Assembly (NCBI RefSeq): GCF_022539505.1
Contig: NC_061513.1
Span: forward strand, 182,992,017-183,056,016
Source: Lolium rigidum
Taxonomy: Eukaryota; Streptophyta; Magnoliopsida; Poales; Poaceae
Length of the DNA stretch: 64,000 nucleotides
Reading direction: 5' to 3'
Part shown: in pieces, positions 23,829-35,629 of the stretch
Numbering within the stretch: the first letter of the stretch is position 1
How the letters are laid out: each line of letters begins with the position of its first letter
Position numbers and translations under genes: made by a program
Notes under the pieces: model-generated
What the model saw: only the letters and a program-made list of their open reading frames with translations
The model's database searches: none
Told to the model about the DNA's origin: nothing

Positions 23829-24010
23829 CTTTTTTTTTTATGAAACACAGTACAATCAAAGATGCTCATACATACGCGCACACACTCACCCCTATGAACG
23901 CACACATGCACACCCTACCCCTATGAGCACCTCCAAGAGATTGCGTTGAAGAACTGATCCGGCAGGTCTTGAGATTGATGAAGTCACCACATGCACCTAA
24001 TTTTGGTGGA
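23829..24010 (-). repeat. Dispersed Triticeae repeat fragment headed by poly-T (antisense retroposon tail)
   Basis: A T run at 23831-23839 is followed by a CA-rich stretch with CACTCACCCCTATGAACGCA and CCCTACCCCTATGAGCACCT. I recognise this as a widely dispersed Triticeae repeat, apparently the 3' part of a retroposon on the minus strand. The family name is not known to me. Confidence 0.45.
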
Positions 24011-24303
24011 CTGAGATTCTTAACTTTTTTCTTACATATGTTGTCTGATTTGTAGGCTTGACTCAGCTGTTTCTAAGGATTCCTCCGGTAAATTTCACTG
24101 TACATCATCTTAATAAAAATTTGTGGTTTCCCTTCAGCAATGAAACAAACATCCGTCCAAAACAATCATGTATGACTTGAGTGGTGTTGCATTGCAATAC
24201 TACATTCTTTTTTACTATTCGCCCTTTTTCTTAAACGTACCAATCAAAGGGCCCTTATATGCAGGATTTCATTCCTGTCAAATCCCTAAGCGATTCTTTA
24301 GTA

Positions 24304-24628
24304 GGCGATTTACATAAAAATAATCCTTATGTGTTAGAATTGCACGAAATGACCATTCGGGGAACCTGAGGGTTTTATTAATTGAAAGTCGGGCACTTCG
24401 CTGCCTTTTATTAAAAAAATAACTATTCAGGCAAACTATTTTACGCTTCTAACCTTTTTGTGTGGTGGCGCCCTTCATGTGTGGCGCCGCTCCCACAGGC
24501 GTTACATAGACAGGTGTGACGCCCTTCACAAGGATGCCACACAAAAGGGTTAGAGACATGAAATAGTTTGGATGGAGGGTCCTTTTGTGCATTTTTTCCC
24601 AACAAAGATTATTTTTATGTAAATCGCC
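24304..24628. mobile_element. Mutator-type MITE, 325 bp, with 9 bp target duplication
   Basis: Terminal inverted repeats of about 24 bp: left GGCGATTTACATAAAAATAA then TC; right GATTATTTTTATGTAAATCG then CC. The flanks are TCTTTAGTA (24295-24303) and TCTTTACTA (24629-24637), a 9 bp duplication with one mismatch, as expected for Mutator-like elements. The interior has GTGTGGCGCC-like inverted motifs (24460-24545) and no ORF. Confidence 0.85.
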
Positions 24629-24637
24629 TCTTTACTA

Positions 24638-25294
24638 CGTCCAAACAAGCCTTCAAAGAATGGCATTGCTCGGTGGTCGGCTCCTAGAACAATGATAAAC
24701 CGATCGTTCCACGTACAGAAGGCCAGCCAGGCCATTCTGTAAAGCTAGTGCTGCGATGCATATGCATGCATGTCCCCGAGTGGCGGTCCCCTTTTTCCGA
24801 ATTATAATCACACCATCTCCAAGAACTTGAGAGCTGTGAACTAACAAGAAGGACAATGGCCGTGGCCCATATCGATGGACACGCGCTTGATCTTGCTTGC
24901 TACGAGCACATCGCATGCATGGGCACGTACCCATTATTCTAGAGATACATGCGATTCGACCAATGATGGGTACGTTGGGATCTCCATCAGCTTGCGTCCG
25001 TCTTACTTGAGCAAGTGCACGCTTTACATGAACCATGTGTGGAAAATGTCGTCGCATTTCAATCCGACCCAGATTTTTGAAGCGTGATGAGACTTGACGA
25101 AACTCGACAACACCTATGCAACATGAATCGCAAAGTGGAAATCAACGGAAGATATGCACACTATCTAGCATGCACGCTCGAAACGCTGCTCTCAACCATG
25201 TTTATCAACTTAGTTGTTTTATTCACTCCTTTTTCGGAAAAAAAGCTGTTTTATTCACTAAAGCCTACTATACCAATGGCTGGCCGGGTCTGCC
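24638..25294. other. Intergenic stretch
   Basis: No gene or repeat that I can name. The minus-strand frame 24653-25057 is open for 134 codons, but I do not recognise it. Confidence 0.35.
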
Positions 25295-25775
25295 TTTTTT
25301 TTTTTTTGAAAGTGGGGGCAAGAGATTTACCACTATTCATTACTTAAGAAGGACGGTCTTGACAAGATAAAGTTTTGAACCAAATAAAGTCCTAAGGGAT
25401 TGCTCTCCCGTTATTACAAAACTTAAACATTTCACCCCAGCGGTTACCCAAAGTTTAGCCTCAGCTTTGATGATGTTGTCGAGAAGGATTCCGCTCCTTC
25501 TGGTTTGCCATGGCATCCTTCCGCATCTTGTCCACCACGCTGCAAGGGTGAGATCATCCATCCACAGATCCACTCGTGGATGTGAACGGGAGGGGATGCC
25601 AATCTAAACCTTCACCATTCCCCAAAGGTACTTGGTGTAGCGATAATGGGAAAGAAGGTGAGCCATTGTCTCTTGGGTGTTAGCTTTGGGGTCTGCCTGA
25701 TGACCATGCATAATTATAGATGATGCGCTTTGTTGCTTGGACAAGACTCGTTCGACAGTTTTAATTTTGTGTAGA
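25295..25775 (-). mobile_element. 3' end of a LINE (non-LTR retrotransposon), 5' truncated
   Basis: A run of 13 T at 25295-25307 is the antisense poly-A tail. The minus-strand frame 25573-25340 contains IIKAEAKLWVTAGVKCLS, resembling the C-terminus that follows the reverse transcriptase and zf-RVT regions of grass LINEs. The RT itself is missing. 5' truncation is normal for LINE copies. The left-hand limit in element orientation (near 25775) is approximate. Confidence 0.55.
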
Positions 25776-25781
25776 AGCAAC

Positions 25782-25850
25782 TTTTTTTTAAAATGGGGGA
25801 AGGACCCTCAGCCTCTGAATCGAAAAATATATACGGCCGATGACGAGCGA
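25782..25850 (-). mobile_element. Second LINE/retroposon 3' terminus fragment
   Basis: T run at 25782-25789 followed by AAAATGGGGGAAGGACCCTC and AGCCTCTGAATCG. The layout is like the head of the LINE just to the left (T run, GAAAGTGGGGGCAAGAG), so this looks like a short antisense tail of a related element inserted next to it. Confidence 0.4.
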
Positions 25851-27489
25851 AAACCATGTCAACAAGAAATTATTCACTAAAAAAATAAAAAATAAAACTC
25901 CCATGATGATGAATAATCTGATCTTTGTTCCGTAGCCCTAACAAAAATACTGTATACATGTAGGTACTGCTGGTGCTAGGTAGGAATGGTCCATGTATCG
26001 GTAATCAATCTATACCAAAGATCGTGCCGAGAACATGCATTACCTATCCAGGATGCCCACTCCGACGCAATCATTCGCCGGAACGCGAGATCTCGGTCGA
26101 TCACCCACGAGTTAGGAGGACGACAAGGATCAAATGTGTCGCTCAAGTTCGTACCGTTCGTAGAAGCCCTCAAACTTGTGGCCGCACGCGGAGAATGAAC
26201 GAGCAAATCATTGGGGGTTCGTCTGTTCCTCGTCTGTTCCTCCACGCAAATGATTTGAACGTATCTAGTGGATGGTGCCATACTGCCATAGCCGTCTTTA
26301 CTCACAAACGGAATATGTCGTAGGTCGGGCGCAAGGTTTTGGCTAGAGAGACTACGACTGATTAATTTTTTTACGGGTTAACAGGGAGATGCTAATGGCG
26401 AAGCCTAGGTTGGAGTTGAAAGCTGTAATGGCTAATGGCGAAGAGCATACGCATGAGCGCGGATGCGTTCTGGAGAAGGGGCACTGGCCGTCAGAGTTGA
26501 ACGCTCAATTCGGCTGCCGGAGCCCCAGGTGCGGTACACAAGGACGAAGCGAGATGGTCCGTCCATTTTCTTTTGCTTTGGGGGTTGGCTAGTGCAATGC
26601 TAGCCGATATACACCACCTAGGGCATCTTTGAACCCTGGAGTGAGAAAGTTTGATTAGTGCAATGCTGTTGCTCCCAGGAAACGACCCCCGCAGCGTCCC
26701 TCCCTGAGGCGACGCGGGGCTCCTAGCATACACACCGCCCGCCAGTCCCATCCACCAGTCTTTTACCATGTTGTCGCTCGGAGGAGGTCGACGGATGGCG
26801 GCGGCGGGGAGAACCCCGCTATGTTTTTTTTTCCATTGAACTAGCATCTAGTCTCTTACCACAACTCGCCGAGATTCGATTCATCCGCAGGTGCGAGCTC
26901 TCTATGGCCAAGATCTTGCTGTCGGCGTCCCGACGTGGCATGCCGTTGTTCTAGCTGAGGTCGTCCAAGATCTGTGCCCATGTGGATGGTGCGGCCATGG
27001 CAAGTACTTCATGCGACTGCTCGATTGGGCCTGGGATATAGCATTGGCTTTTGGTTGCCGATCGTTGGTGGATCCAAGTTCCACTTGCGTCGGCAACTTA
27101 CGATATGTCGATTATAGTCATTTGCCGCGATTTCCATGGTCCGGGCGGGTGTGGGCATGTCAAGGTGGGTCGATGGCTAGAGGTCCTCCATGCTCATGTT
27201 GAGTCAGATCACTATAGGTGTTGGTGGTGACTAGGATCAAGAAGCATGGGGTGAAGACGTATGTGTGCCTCGCGATCAGAACTCCGCAGCTTTTGCAGCA
27301 GTTGTTGCCAAGTTGGTGGTGGTAGCAAACTTCATTCTTGGTGGTGGTGGTGCTCCTAGAGTCCTGTGTCTCTGTATCCTTGCTGAAAACCCTAAGTTTG
27401 ATCTTCGATGGTTGTACATGGCAATGGTAGCTCCCTAGTCATATATTTGTTGAAGACACTATCTAGAGACTGGATCTGGACCTTCTACA
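25851..27489. other. Intergenic stretch, probably decayed repeats
   Basis: A direct repeat GCTAATGGCGAAG occurs near 26391 and 26430. Between 26890 and 27440 there is a GGTGGTGGTGG-containing stretch that resembles non-coding parts of retroposons. No supported gene. Confidence 0.3.
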
Positions 27490-27960
27490 AGGTGAAATCC
27501 GAAAACCCCTGTCGGGTGCCTATTATTTTTATATCTAGCACGGTTTAGTCGAAGGCCCATGAAGCCCATGGTGCAACAAGCAGTCAAAGCCCACGAACCT
27601 GGCGCATCAATCAAGGAAAGCTCAAAGAAGAAAACCTCAAGATGTAGTCGGCTAGAACTCTTGAAAACACTAGCTTGGTTGCATATATAAAGCTAAACAC
27701 GGGTGCGGCTTAGAGAATATTCTCATACTCGCAGATAAGACCTAGACAAGACACAACTCCACCTCCATGTACACAACTATGTTCATATATACTGGATTGC
27801 TAGCAGGACGTAGCGATCCTCCATCGTGGGGACGTGAATCTGGGTACGTCGTGTGCTATCTCACTCTCGGAGTCTTCACGCGTTGTCTTTCCCAAAACCC
27901 AAGTCCATAACCCTAGACATTTGCCGAGGTGAACCCTCGTCACCAAATGACGACAAAGTT
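27490..27960 (+). mobile_element. Probable decayed LTR fragment
   Basis: A TATA-like GCATATATAAAGC (27680) is followed by a leader-like stretch ending in a segment built like the R/U5 part of Triticeae LTRs (GCTAGCAGGACGTAGC near 27800, then GGGGACGTGAATCTGGGTAC). I did not find matching TG and CA ends or a target duplication. Confidence 0.35.
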
Positions 27961-29228
27961 TGTGCAGTGTTAAGTTCCTAGAGGCATCGGTTTTTAGTCT
28001 TTGTTTGCAGGTTGGATGCAATTGATATTAATATATTCCATTTATAAAAAAAGTATCGTATCTTTGTGGATGCATAGTGACACACGGCTGCACCTTTTAT
28101 CGGGGACAAGGCAACAACAGTAAAGGCAGCTTTCAGAGGCCACATGCAGCTGTAGGCAAGCTGCAGGTGGATACGGGCAGTACAAAAAGTGCCTGTGACA
28201 GCCAGGAAAGAAAGGTTGGCAGGCGGCAGAAAGGCAAGTCCTTGCACTGGACCGGTACAGTTGGTCTTGACCATTGACAGGGAGGACACGCCTGCTGTGC
28301 TCACAGAACCTAGCCATACTACACTACTCAAAACGGTTTGATCCGTACGTATATGTGGTTAGTTGTTAGAGGAGGTGGCTGAAATCAAAGGAAAAAGTTT
28401 CGTTGATAGATTCTCAGTTCTCACTCCAAGGCACACACCAACATGAATGCTAAGAGAAAATGAAAAGCCAGGAAATGTTAACGCCTACATCCACGGTTTT
28501 CAAAGAAGAGCAACACATATGGTCTCTTAGTTTCAGAGAGAAATTACACATCAGACAAACAATCGGACGATGAAACATCGGTCATTGATCGTCGCGGTCA
28601 TTTAAAGTGAGCTAATAAATCTCAATGACGAAGTCCTCGATCAGAGAAATCCACTCAAAGACGGAGGCATAATAGGTCAAATGCATAGGTTTTCAACCGA
28701 GAGATAGGACTCAAAGTTCTCAAAAAGATATATGATATTGAATTTAGTGCACCTCATGTCAAGGCTAGAGAGACCCTAGGGTGTGAGATCAATGAAAGAC
28801 TGCAACTATTTTATATTTAGTAGTGTGTTGGCGGGATTTTGCACTTGAGACCACTTAACTTTGATACCATTTTAAATTAACGCACCAGCAAACTAGCCCA
28901 TATGAGAAGGGTGGGTGACATATTTCAAAAAATGACACCCATAGAAGGCAATGTCGTTGGGTTCCCACATCAAGGTTTTCACCTAAGGTTAACACAACGG
29001 TAGCCACGCAGAAGAATTGACATTCCGAGATCAGGGCGGACACAAGGCTACCATCGGTGGTGCAAAATAACCGAATTTGCGATATCGCTAAGACCTCCAC
29101 GGAGACCTTAGATATGGCGTTGTGGTATCATCCAAATGGATTCTTATGTAAAGGTCGAGTGGGAAGGTGGGACATCCCATGCCAAATGTCGGTCACAATT
29201 AATATGCCGTTCGACGGAACAAAGTTGA
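27961..29228. other. Intergenic stretch
   Basis: No gene or repeat I can support. The minus-strand frame 27978-28331 (117 codons) is unrecognised. Confidence 0.35.
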
Positions 29229-29539
29229 GAGCATCTCCAGCCGCGTCCCCCAAAGGGATTTGGGGGACACCGGACACTTAACCTCTCCCAGTCGCGCGCT
29301 CCAAAGGCCGCTTCGGTCCGGACGTGCTCCAAATATTGTCCCTAACTCATCCCCTGTGTATAGAAGCGCTATCTGGGACACCAGACACAATTTTACAGTT
29401 GTTTTTTGTTTGGAGGTCACGTTTGGAGGACGCGGCTAGGAACGGGAGCCCCCAAAACGGCACCACACCACGGCGTCCCCAAAACGACCAATCCAGCGCT
29501 TTTGTCGGACGTCGTTTGGGGATGCGATTGTAGATGCTC
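29229..29539. mobile_element. PIF/Harbinger-like MITE, 311 bp
   Basis: Left end GAGCATCTCCAGCCGCGTCC; right end, read inward on the minus strand, GAGCATCTACAATCGCATCC. The flanks are TGA (29226-29228) and TTA (29540-29542), a worn TWA duplication. It shares end sequence with the elements at 11902, 15194 and 36299. Confidence 0.75.
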
Positions 29540-29542
29540 TTA

Positions 29543-30136
29543 GGTTGGGCGGGGAAGTGGATGGCGTGATGGTGGCTAGGGTTTGCTCTGCGCCAATGCA
29601 CCCTCTTGAGTTTCATAATTTGTTAATATGAAAATATTTGTTCCATCCAGATTGGTAGATAAAAGTAATACTAATATATGCTTGTTTAGTTTGGCAGTGC
29701 TAGATGAAAAGAAATGTACATGTAAGATGAATCAGATGATCCATTCCCGATAGCAAAACAAATAAATAACCGAAGAGAGGACCATCGGTGGTAGTACAAG
29801 TAGTCAAGTATTCCCTGCTGTTATCCACTAGACAGGCAAGTTAAGTTCAGAGAGTACATTCCATCTGCCTCCATTTGGAACCCACCTCTGCACTCACTCA
29901 CTCATTGACTGACTGCCTGGCTGCCCGTACCGGCGACAGCTTTCTCATCCATCCTTTTCAGCCCCTCTCCTTCAACTCATGTAGCACCAAAGGAAATCGC
30001 AACTGCTGCTGCCAGTTCCAGGCCCCATCCCTTCTTCCTAATCTCCCCGGCCCGTTCGTCAATCATGCCGGCCGATGATGGCGCCGCCTGCTAATTACGC
30101 TAGCTCTGTACATTGGGCGGCCACTCAAATCGCCAT
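29543..30136. promoter_or_regulatory. Upstream region of the coiled-coil gene
   Basis: About 600 bp between the Harbinger-like MITE and the TATA box of the next gene. It contains a pyrimidine-rich stretch (29945-30010). No ORF supported. Confidence 0.4.
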
Positions 30137-30145
30137 CATATATAG
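30137..30145 (+). promoter_or_regulatory. TATA box of the coiled-coil gene
   Basis: CATATATAG lies 93-101 bp upstream of the ATG at 30238 in a suitable context for a plant core promoter. Confidence 0.5.
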
Positions 30146-30237
30146 ATGTGACAATGCTTCAACCCTACGCTCGTTAGCTTAGTGGTTGCAGCATCGATCG
30201 TGGTTGTGGTACACACTGGCACTTCTACTAGTCGATC

Positions 30238-33011
30238 ATGAAGCAAGAACGGCAGGGGAAGTGCAGCACGGCCATGGCGGCTGGCGCGCCGCCCTCGCTT
30301 TCCGGGACCGCGCTGCAGCAGCACCAAGCCGCCGCCTACTTCGGCCTTTCCTGCGCCCTCGCCGCTCTGCGCCGCGTCGCGCCGGGCCGGGACGCCGGCG
30401 GCTGCGATCTTGGAGCGAGGCAGCGGCAGTGCCGGTGGTCCCGCGCGAGGGAGGCCGCTCTGCAGGGGAAGATCGGCGAGCTGGAGCTCCAGGTCGAGGA
30501 GCTCCGGCGGAGGAGGGCGGAGGACGCCAGGGCCAACGAGAAGGTGGCGGGCATCTTCGCGGCGCACGAGCAGCGCTGGTTCGCGGAGCGCAAGTCGCTG
30601 CGGCGGCAGGTCCAGGCCGTCGTCGCGGCGGCTCGCGCTCGCGAGGTCAAGCACGACGAGGCCACGGCGGCGCTGGCGCGGCGGCTGGAGGACCAGCGGC
30701 GCGAGGCCACGGAGCAGGAGGCCAGGAGGCGCGACGAGGCACAGGAGAGGCTGAGGGCGTCGGAGCTGGCGGCGGAGGAGCTGCGAGAGCGCGCGAGGAA
30801 GGTGGCGCTGGAGCACGCCGCCGACGTGAAGAGGCACAAGGCCTCGTTCGTGGAGCTCGCGTCCGCGCAGAGGCAGCTGGAGGCTGAGCTGGCCCGCGCC
30901 GCGCGTCGAGCGGACTTGGCGGACGCGGAGCTCAAGGCCGCGCTGGAGCGCCGAGACGAGGCCGTGGCGACGGCCGCGGAGCTCTCCCTGGAATCCGCGC
31001 GTTTGCGGCGGGACGCCGAGCACAAGGACAAGATCCTCTCCGCAATGCTGCGCAAGTCCAAGATCGACATGGAGGACAGGGAGATGCTGGTGCGGGAGGT
31101 GAAGATGTGCAAGGCCAGAAGGAAGCAGGCGGAGCTGGAGGCGGAGCGGTGGCGGAAGATGTGGGAGTCCCGGCACCGGAGGGGATCCTCCAGGTCGTCG
31201 GCGCAGCGCTGCGCCGCGGTGGACCACACGGGGTGCTCCGACAGGATGGCCCCTGACGCTCCCGACGCCAAGATACTGTTCGTTGACCATGTGGAGGAGG
31301 GCAAGAAAGGCCGGCTGGCGCCGGTGGCCAAGGACCTGACCACTGTCGAATGCGTTGATTGCTGTGGCAGCAATGTAGACGACAAGCCCGGTATGTCCCA
31401 GACTTTTCTTTTTACTCTGTACATGTTCTGTATTTTTCTTCAGTTAAATTTTCCACTGTGCTGATGAATTTAGCATCAAGTACTGCTAGTAAATCTGCTC
31501 GGATTTCGTGTGTTCAAGTCTGTTTAGCATTTGCCTGTTTGATTTCTGATGATGGCTCCTTTTTATTTGTCCGGAACGCAGTTGTAGAGGAGTACAAGGA
31601 CCTGCAGGAGTGGTTCCACATGGAGACCGGCAAGTACACGAGCATGATCAGGCAGCGGCACAGCGCGGAGCTAGAGGCCTTCACGGAGCAGCTCAGGCTC
31701 AAGGACGAGAAGCTGGAGGCGTTCCGGTGGCGCGCCGTGAGCATGGACGCCGAGGCGTCCCGGCTCCGGTGCCGGATCCAGGAGCTGGAGGGGAGGCTGT
31801 CGCAGAACGAGCAGCACGGCGCCGGCATGGAAGCGCTGCTTCTGGACAGGGAGACCGAGAACACGTCGCTCAAGGAGAAGCTCGTAGCGTTCCGGTCGGA
31901 GGCCCTCGACTCGTCGGAGCCGTTCTCTCCTACCATCGCCCACTATGAAGAAGGCAGCAGAAACTCCTCCGAGCATTGTTCGCCGGTAAAGATCCAGCAG
32001 TTAGCAGATTCCAGAGAGGCAAATCATGTAGAGGGCAATGAGATCACTGCCTATGTTGGCCATGATCATGCAAATATCATCGAACCGAACGAGTCGGTTC
32101 TGATCAATGACACCTCTGCCGCGGCGAGGAGATCGATCGACGAAGGCCGTCGGGTTCCGACGGATCAGTCATGCCGTTCTGAGATCGAGGAGGAGAAGGA
32201 GGCCTGCACCGATGCAGGAAAGAAGCGCGCGCGACCCAGCAGCAGCAGCGCCGCAAGTGCCAGTTCTGACGAAGCACGCTCTGAAGCTCCAGAGCACAAG
32301 GCCTCTGCTTGCAGGATGGACATCCACGCCCTCGCGGTCTCCTACAAGATCAAGAGGCTCAAGCAGCAGCAGCTCGTGCTGGAGAAGCTCGCCGCCGATG
32401 CTGCTGCTGCTGAAGGAGGGAAGGAAGGAGCGACGATGAGCAGCGAGGCCAATGGCAGCAGCGGCAGGCAGGACCCGAGGAGCTACCAGTTGATGATCTC
32501 CTTCGTGAGCAAGCACGTCAAGCGGTACCAGTCACTCGAGGACAAGATCGAGGGCATCTGCTCGAGAATGGTAACGATCGAGGTGCACATTGATTCCTGG
32601 ATCATACGTACATTTTCAATCATACTTAACAAGAAAAGTGGTTGATGTTCGCTGCAGGAGGAGAGCAAGAGGAGCTGTGGAAGGGGGCGGGAGGGCGACA
32701 GGGAGCAGAACGTGGCTCTGGCGCGCTTCCTGGAGGAGACGTTCCAGCTGCAGCGCTACATGGTGGCCACGGGCCAGAAGCTGCTGGAGATGCAGTCCAG
32801 GATCGCTACCACCCTCGCCCGCGCTGCTGTGGCCGGCGGCGGCAGTGGCGTCGGAAACGGAGGTGATGGCGTTGACACGGCGAGGTTCATGGACGTCGTT
32901 GGGGCGCTGCTGCGGGACGTGCAGAGGGGACTCGAGGTGCGGATCGCCAGGATCATCGGGGATCTCGAGGGCACGCTCACCTTCCATGGCATCCTACACA
33001 CCACATTCTGA
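30238..33011 (+). CDS. Large plant coiled-coil protein of unknown function
   Basis: Three exons with GT/AG borders: 30238-31390, 31582-32570 and 32658-33011, giving about 831 residues. The first ATG in the frame (MKQERQ) is taken as start, 93 bp after the TATA box. Residues about 80-320 are a nearly continuous charged helix (runs such as LRRQVQAVVAAARAREVKHD), followed by a Ser/Asp linker. A second coiled coil begins with exon 2 (EYKDLQEWFHMETGKY, then RQRHSAELEAFTEQLRLKDE and KLEAFRWRA). A basic KKRARP near residue 598 could be a nuclear signal. The C-terminus has ARFLEETFQLQRYMVATGQK. I recognise the arrangement as one shared by plant coiled-coil proteins annotated as myosin-like or USO1-like, but no function is established. 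Exon 1 is extremely GC-rich, so large antisense frames are shadows. The gene is convergent with V-ATPase F. Confidence 0.85.
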
Positions 33012-33770
33012 ATTCTGGCGTCGACTGTTTTGACTAGCGTGGTGTTGTGTGCACGTTGGTGGATAATGAGCTGGAGCCTACTAGCAGAAGCATACGTTAA
33101 AAAAAGGGTGTGTCTATGTCTCACTGAGATTTTCTTAAGTCTCAGTCAACTCAGAAAAATGCAACTGCAGTTCAAAGAAAAAAGTGCAACTCAGTTCAGT
33201 TGCACATTTCTAGCAGAAAAGTGCAATTGCACCTTTTTAACAGAAAAGTGCAACTCAAGTATTTTTTTGTAAGTGACTTAGACTTAAGAAAATCTCAGTT
33301 GACTGAGACATAGCAAAACCGTAAAAAAATGCAATTGTTGAGAACCAGCAAGCGAGTTTGGCTGCACATTTTGACATGACAAAAAAATCATCGGGCTATC
33401 CAAATTTTCTGACGCAGTGATCGCGCCGAGCTTTAGGTTGTTGATGTTTCAGAACGAACTACTTTTTGGATTTGCACTGAGTACACGTACACTCAGAACA
33501 GCCAAACATGCCACTTGACAAGCATACGATAGATTGCAAATTACTTTCTCTGCTTCACAAATGAAAAAAATGATGGGCAACAGCATATTCCGCAAATACA
33601 AACTTATTACATTCACCCGCAGGTCCAATCCAAATTGTTTACTCCTTATTCCTTCTCGTCTTTGCTCATGCCCGCAACAGAATGGTATGAATAATAATTT
33701 AATACAGATACATAGAACAAGTAGTACAGCAAGACTCCAACCAAAGGTTTGGGATTGTCAAGGTCGCTAT
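33012..33770. other. Intergenic space between convergent genes
   Basis: Besides the MITE at 33106-33320, it should contain the 3' UTRs and poly-A sites of the coiled-coil gene (from the left) and V-ATPase F (from the right). No other gene seen. Confidence 0.5.
33106..33320. mobile_element. Mutator-type MITE, 215 bp, apparent short relative of the 7.9 kb element
   Basis: Left end GGGTGTGTCTATGTCTCACT then GAGATTTTCTTAAGTCT; right end AGACTTAAGAAAATCTCAG then TTGACTGAGACATAGC and AAAACC, forming inverted repeats of about 40 bp. The flanks TTAAAAAAA (33097-33105) and GTAAAAAAA (33321-33329) match at 8 of 9 bases, consistent with a 9 bp duplication, though the site is A-rich. The interior has AGTGCAACTCAG and GTTGCACATTTCTAGC, the same words as in the array at 8590-9205. 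It sits between the 3' ends of two convergent genes. Confidence 0.75.
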
Positions 33771-35629
33771 TCAACGCCTATCAGCAGAAGAGTCTGAAGA
33801 AAATAGATACTTCACACGGGAAAGGACCGAATCACTTGCTGGGTCATAGGGATGGTCCTTGGATGGGATTTCCAATATAGCAGGGATTGGCTTGTTGTAG
33901 CTATCCACCAGAAACCTTATCATGTTTGCAATCTGTGACATAGCAGAAAGATGTAAGAAGCTATCCTATCCTCTCATAGGATTAGTTGGATCAATATGTA
34001 CAAAACACACATCTGCATCTGGTTCTGGTAATGTTCTAAATGGTTCCCTAAATGCTTTTAGACCATTTTGTAAGGTTATGCGGGGAATAGGACACTCATG
34101 CACTGCTGAGCATACAATCTATTTGATTTTTATGAGTTGCAACAGAGGTTTATTTGAGGAGTATATGTGACACATGATAAGGCTAGACTTATTTTGATGG
34201 GAAAAAAATTGGTATACAAATCAAGTCTAACGGCATACATTCTTAACTAAGATGGCAAAGCTAATGAGGAAACAAGAAACTAACAGTAGTTTAAAAGCCC
34301 ACTTCATATTCTACTTATACAGCTATAAATCTACTACTATAGGACCTTCCGAGTTTCAACAGCCCCATTCATTTTGTTTACAGCCAAAGGAGCTGAGTCT
34401 AGGGAAAGTAATCAGTACCAATTAGCTAGAAAAAATCGTGACCACCCCTCCAATGCCTTTTCTTTTTGTTTAGGTTGACATACTTTACAAGATTCAGACA
34501 AGCAAGCAATTTGTTGATTCTGTATAGAAAACAAATAATGTGCATTCAAAACGATGGTTCACTTACATATTGGCTGATGAGCACAATGGCAATATCATCC
34601 CTGGCAGTGAACTCTTTAAATGCGTCTTCAATCTGTTTCACTGTCGTTTCTGTGACATAAAACACACACAAAAAAGTATTTATTTGAGTGCCCAGGATCA
34701 GTGCATGTAACAAAAATATGAAACAGAGGAAGAAATGATAACGGAGTTATGTGACAAGACTCAGGAGTAGAAGTGACATTTTAGATTGTTTTAAATACAT
34801 GAACCAGTATAGATATCTCCTATAACAACAATGAATAAAAGTTTTGCCTTTGTCTAACAGAATGAGTAGAACAATATACTTCAAACATTCTGTTGGCAGA
34901 TAATTTCATAGACAAGAGATAAGATTTTGTACGGAGATGTTATGCCAATTGCTGTCTAATAATACTTTATGTAGCAAGTTGAGGATAGTACTGTTATCCA
35001 CAAGAAGGTAGTTTGTTTTCTTGCGCAGATCAACATTGCCAACTCCAGCCATCAAGAAGCCAGTAACAGTGTCCTGCAAGAATAACAAAGCCCAATGTCA
35101 AGAAAACAATTGGTAATATATCATCGATCGTCATCACAATATTTTCGAGTTGTCAAATTCTGGAGTACAACAAATTGGCATTTACAGTAAGAAATCAACT
35201 TCTGTTTACTACTGTGTGATGGAAAACGGTGATGTATTTCGTAACCACAAAGACTTGCGTATCAATGCTTAAATCAATGGCTTCAGAAACAATGCTTAAT
35301 TGAAAGTACCAACGAATCGTGTTTGCTAGGCGATCTACATTACCACGCCCCAACAAGGCTATAGCAGCGTCTACCATCACCTGCCACGGACCGGGATCGC
35401 CAAAGATTTGCCAACACTAGGATGATTGCCGGCGCAGGGAAAAGGCATACACAATCACCCCCAACTCCTAGCTATCTAGTTAATGCTCGGGATTCACCAG
35501 ACGCTCAATTATTAATGGAGAAGCTCAAGCAACATTACGGTCGGTCAAAAGGGGGGATAAGATCACCTCATCAGCGATGATGGCGATGAGTGCGGAGTTG
35601 TTCGCCGCGATATTCCCCCTCCCCGCCAT
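33771..35629 (-). CDS. VHA-F: V-type proton ATPase subunit F
   Basis: Four coding exons on the minus strand with GT/AG borders: 35629-35567, 35073-34992, 34649-34567 and 33932-33771, giving 129 residues, close to the usual 125-130. It starts [20 protein letters not shown], then has [20 protein letters not shown] near residue 22, [17 protein letters not shown] near 51, [17 protein letters not shown] near 70 and [20 protein letters not shown] near 91. These are the conserved blocks of eukaryotic subunit F (yeast Vma7), a soluble part of the central rotor stalk of the V1 sector on vacuole and Golgi membranes. An AG just before the ATG (minus strand TTCACAG at 35640-35646) suggests a leader intron with a donor near 35754. 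The reading frame is intact. The gene is convergent with the coiled-coil gene. Confidence 0.96.

Noticed and set aside
30136..31424. Two very long minus-strand open frames (384 and 362 codons) opposite the coiled-coil gene
   Set aside because: They are antisense to a well-supported GC-rich exon, where stops are rare in other frames. They have biased Arg/Ser/His-rich composition and no recognisable domain.
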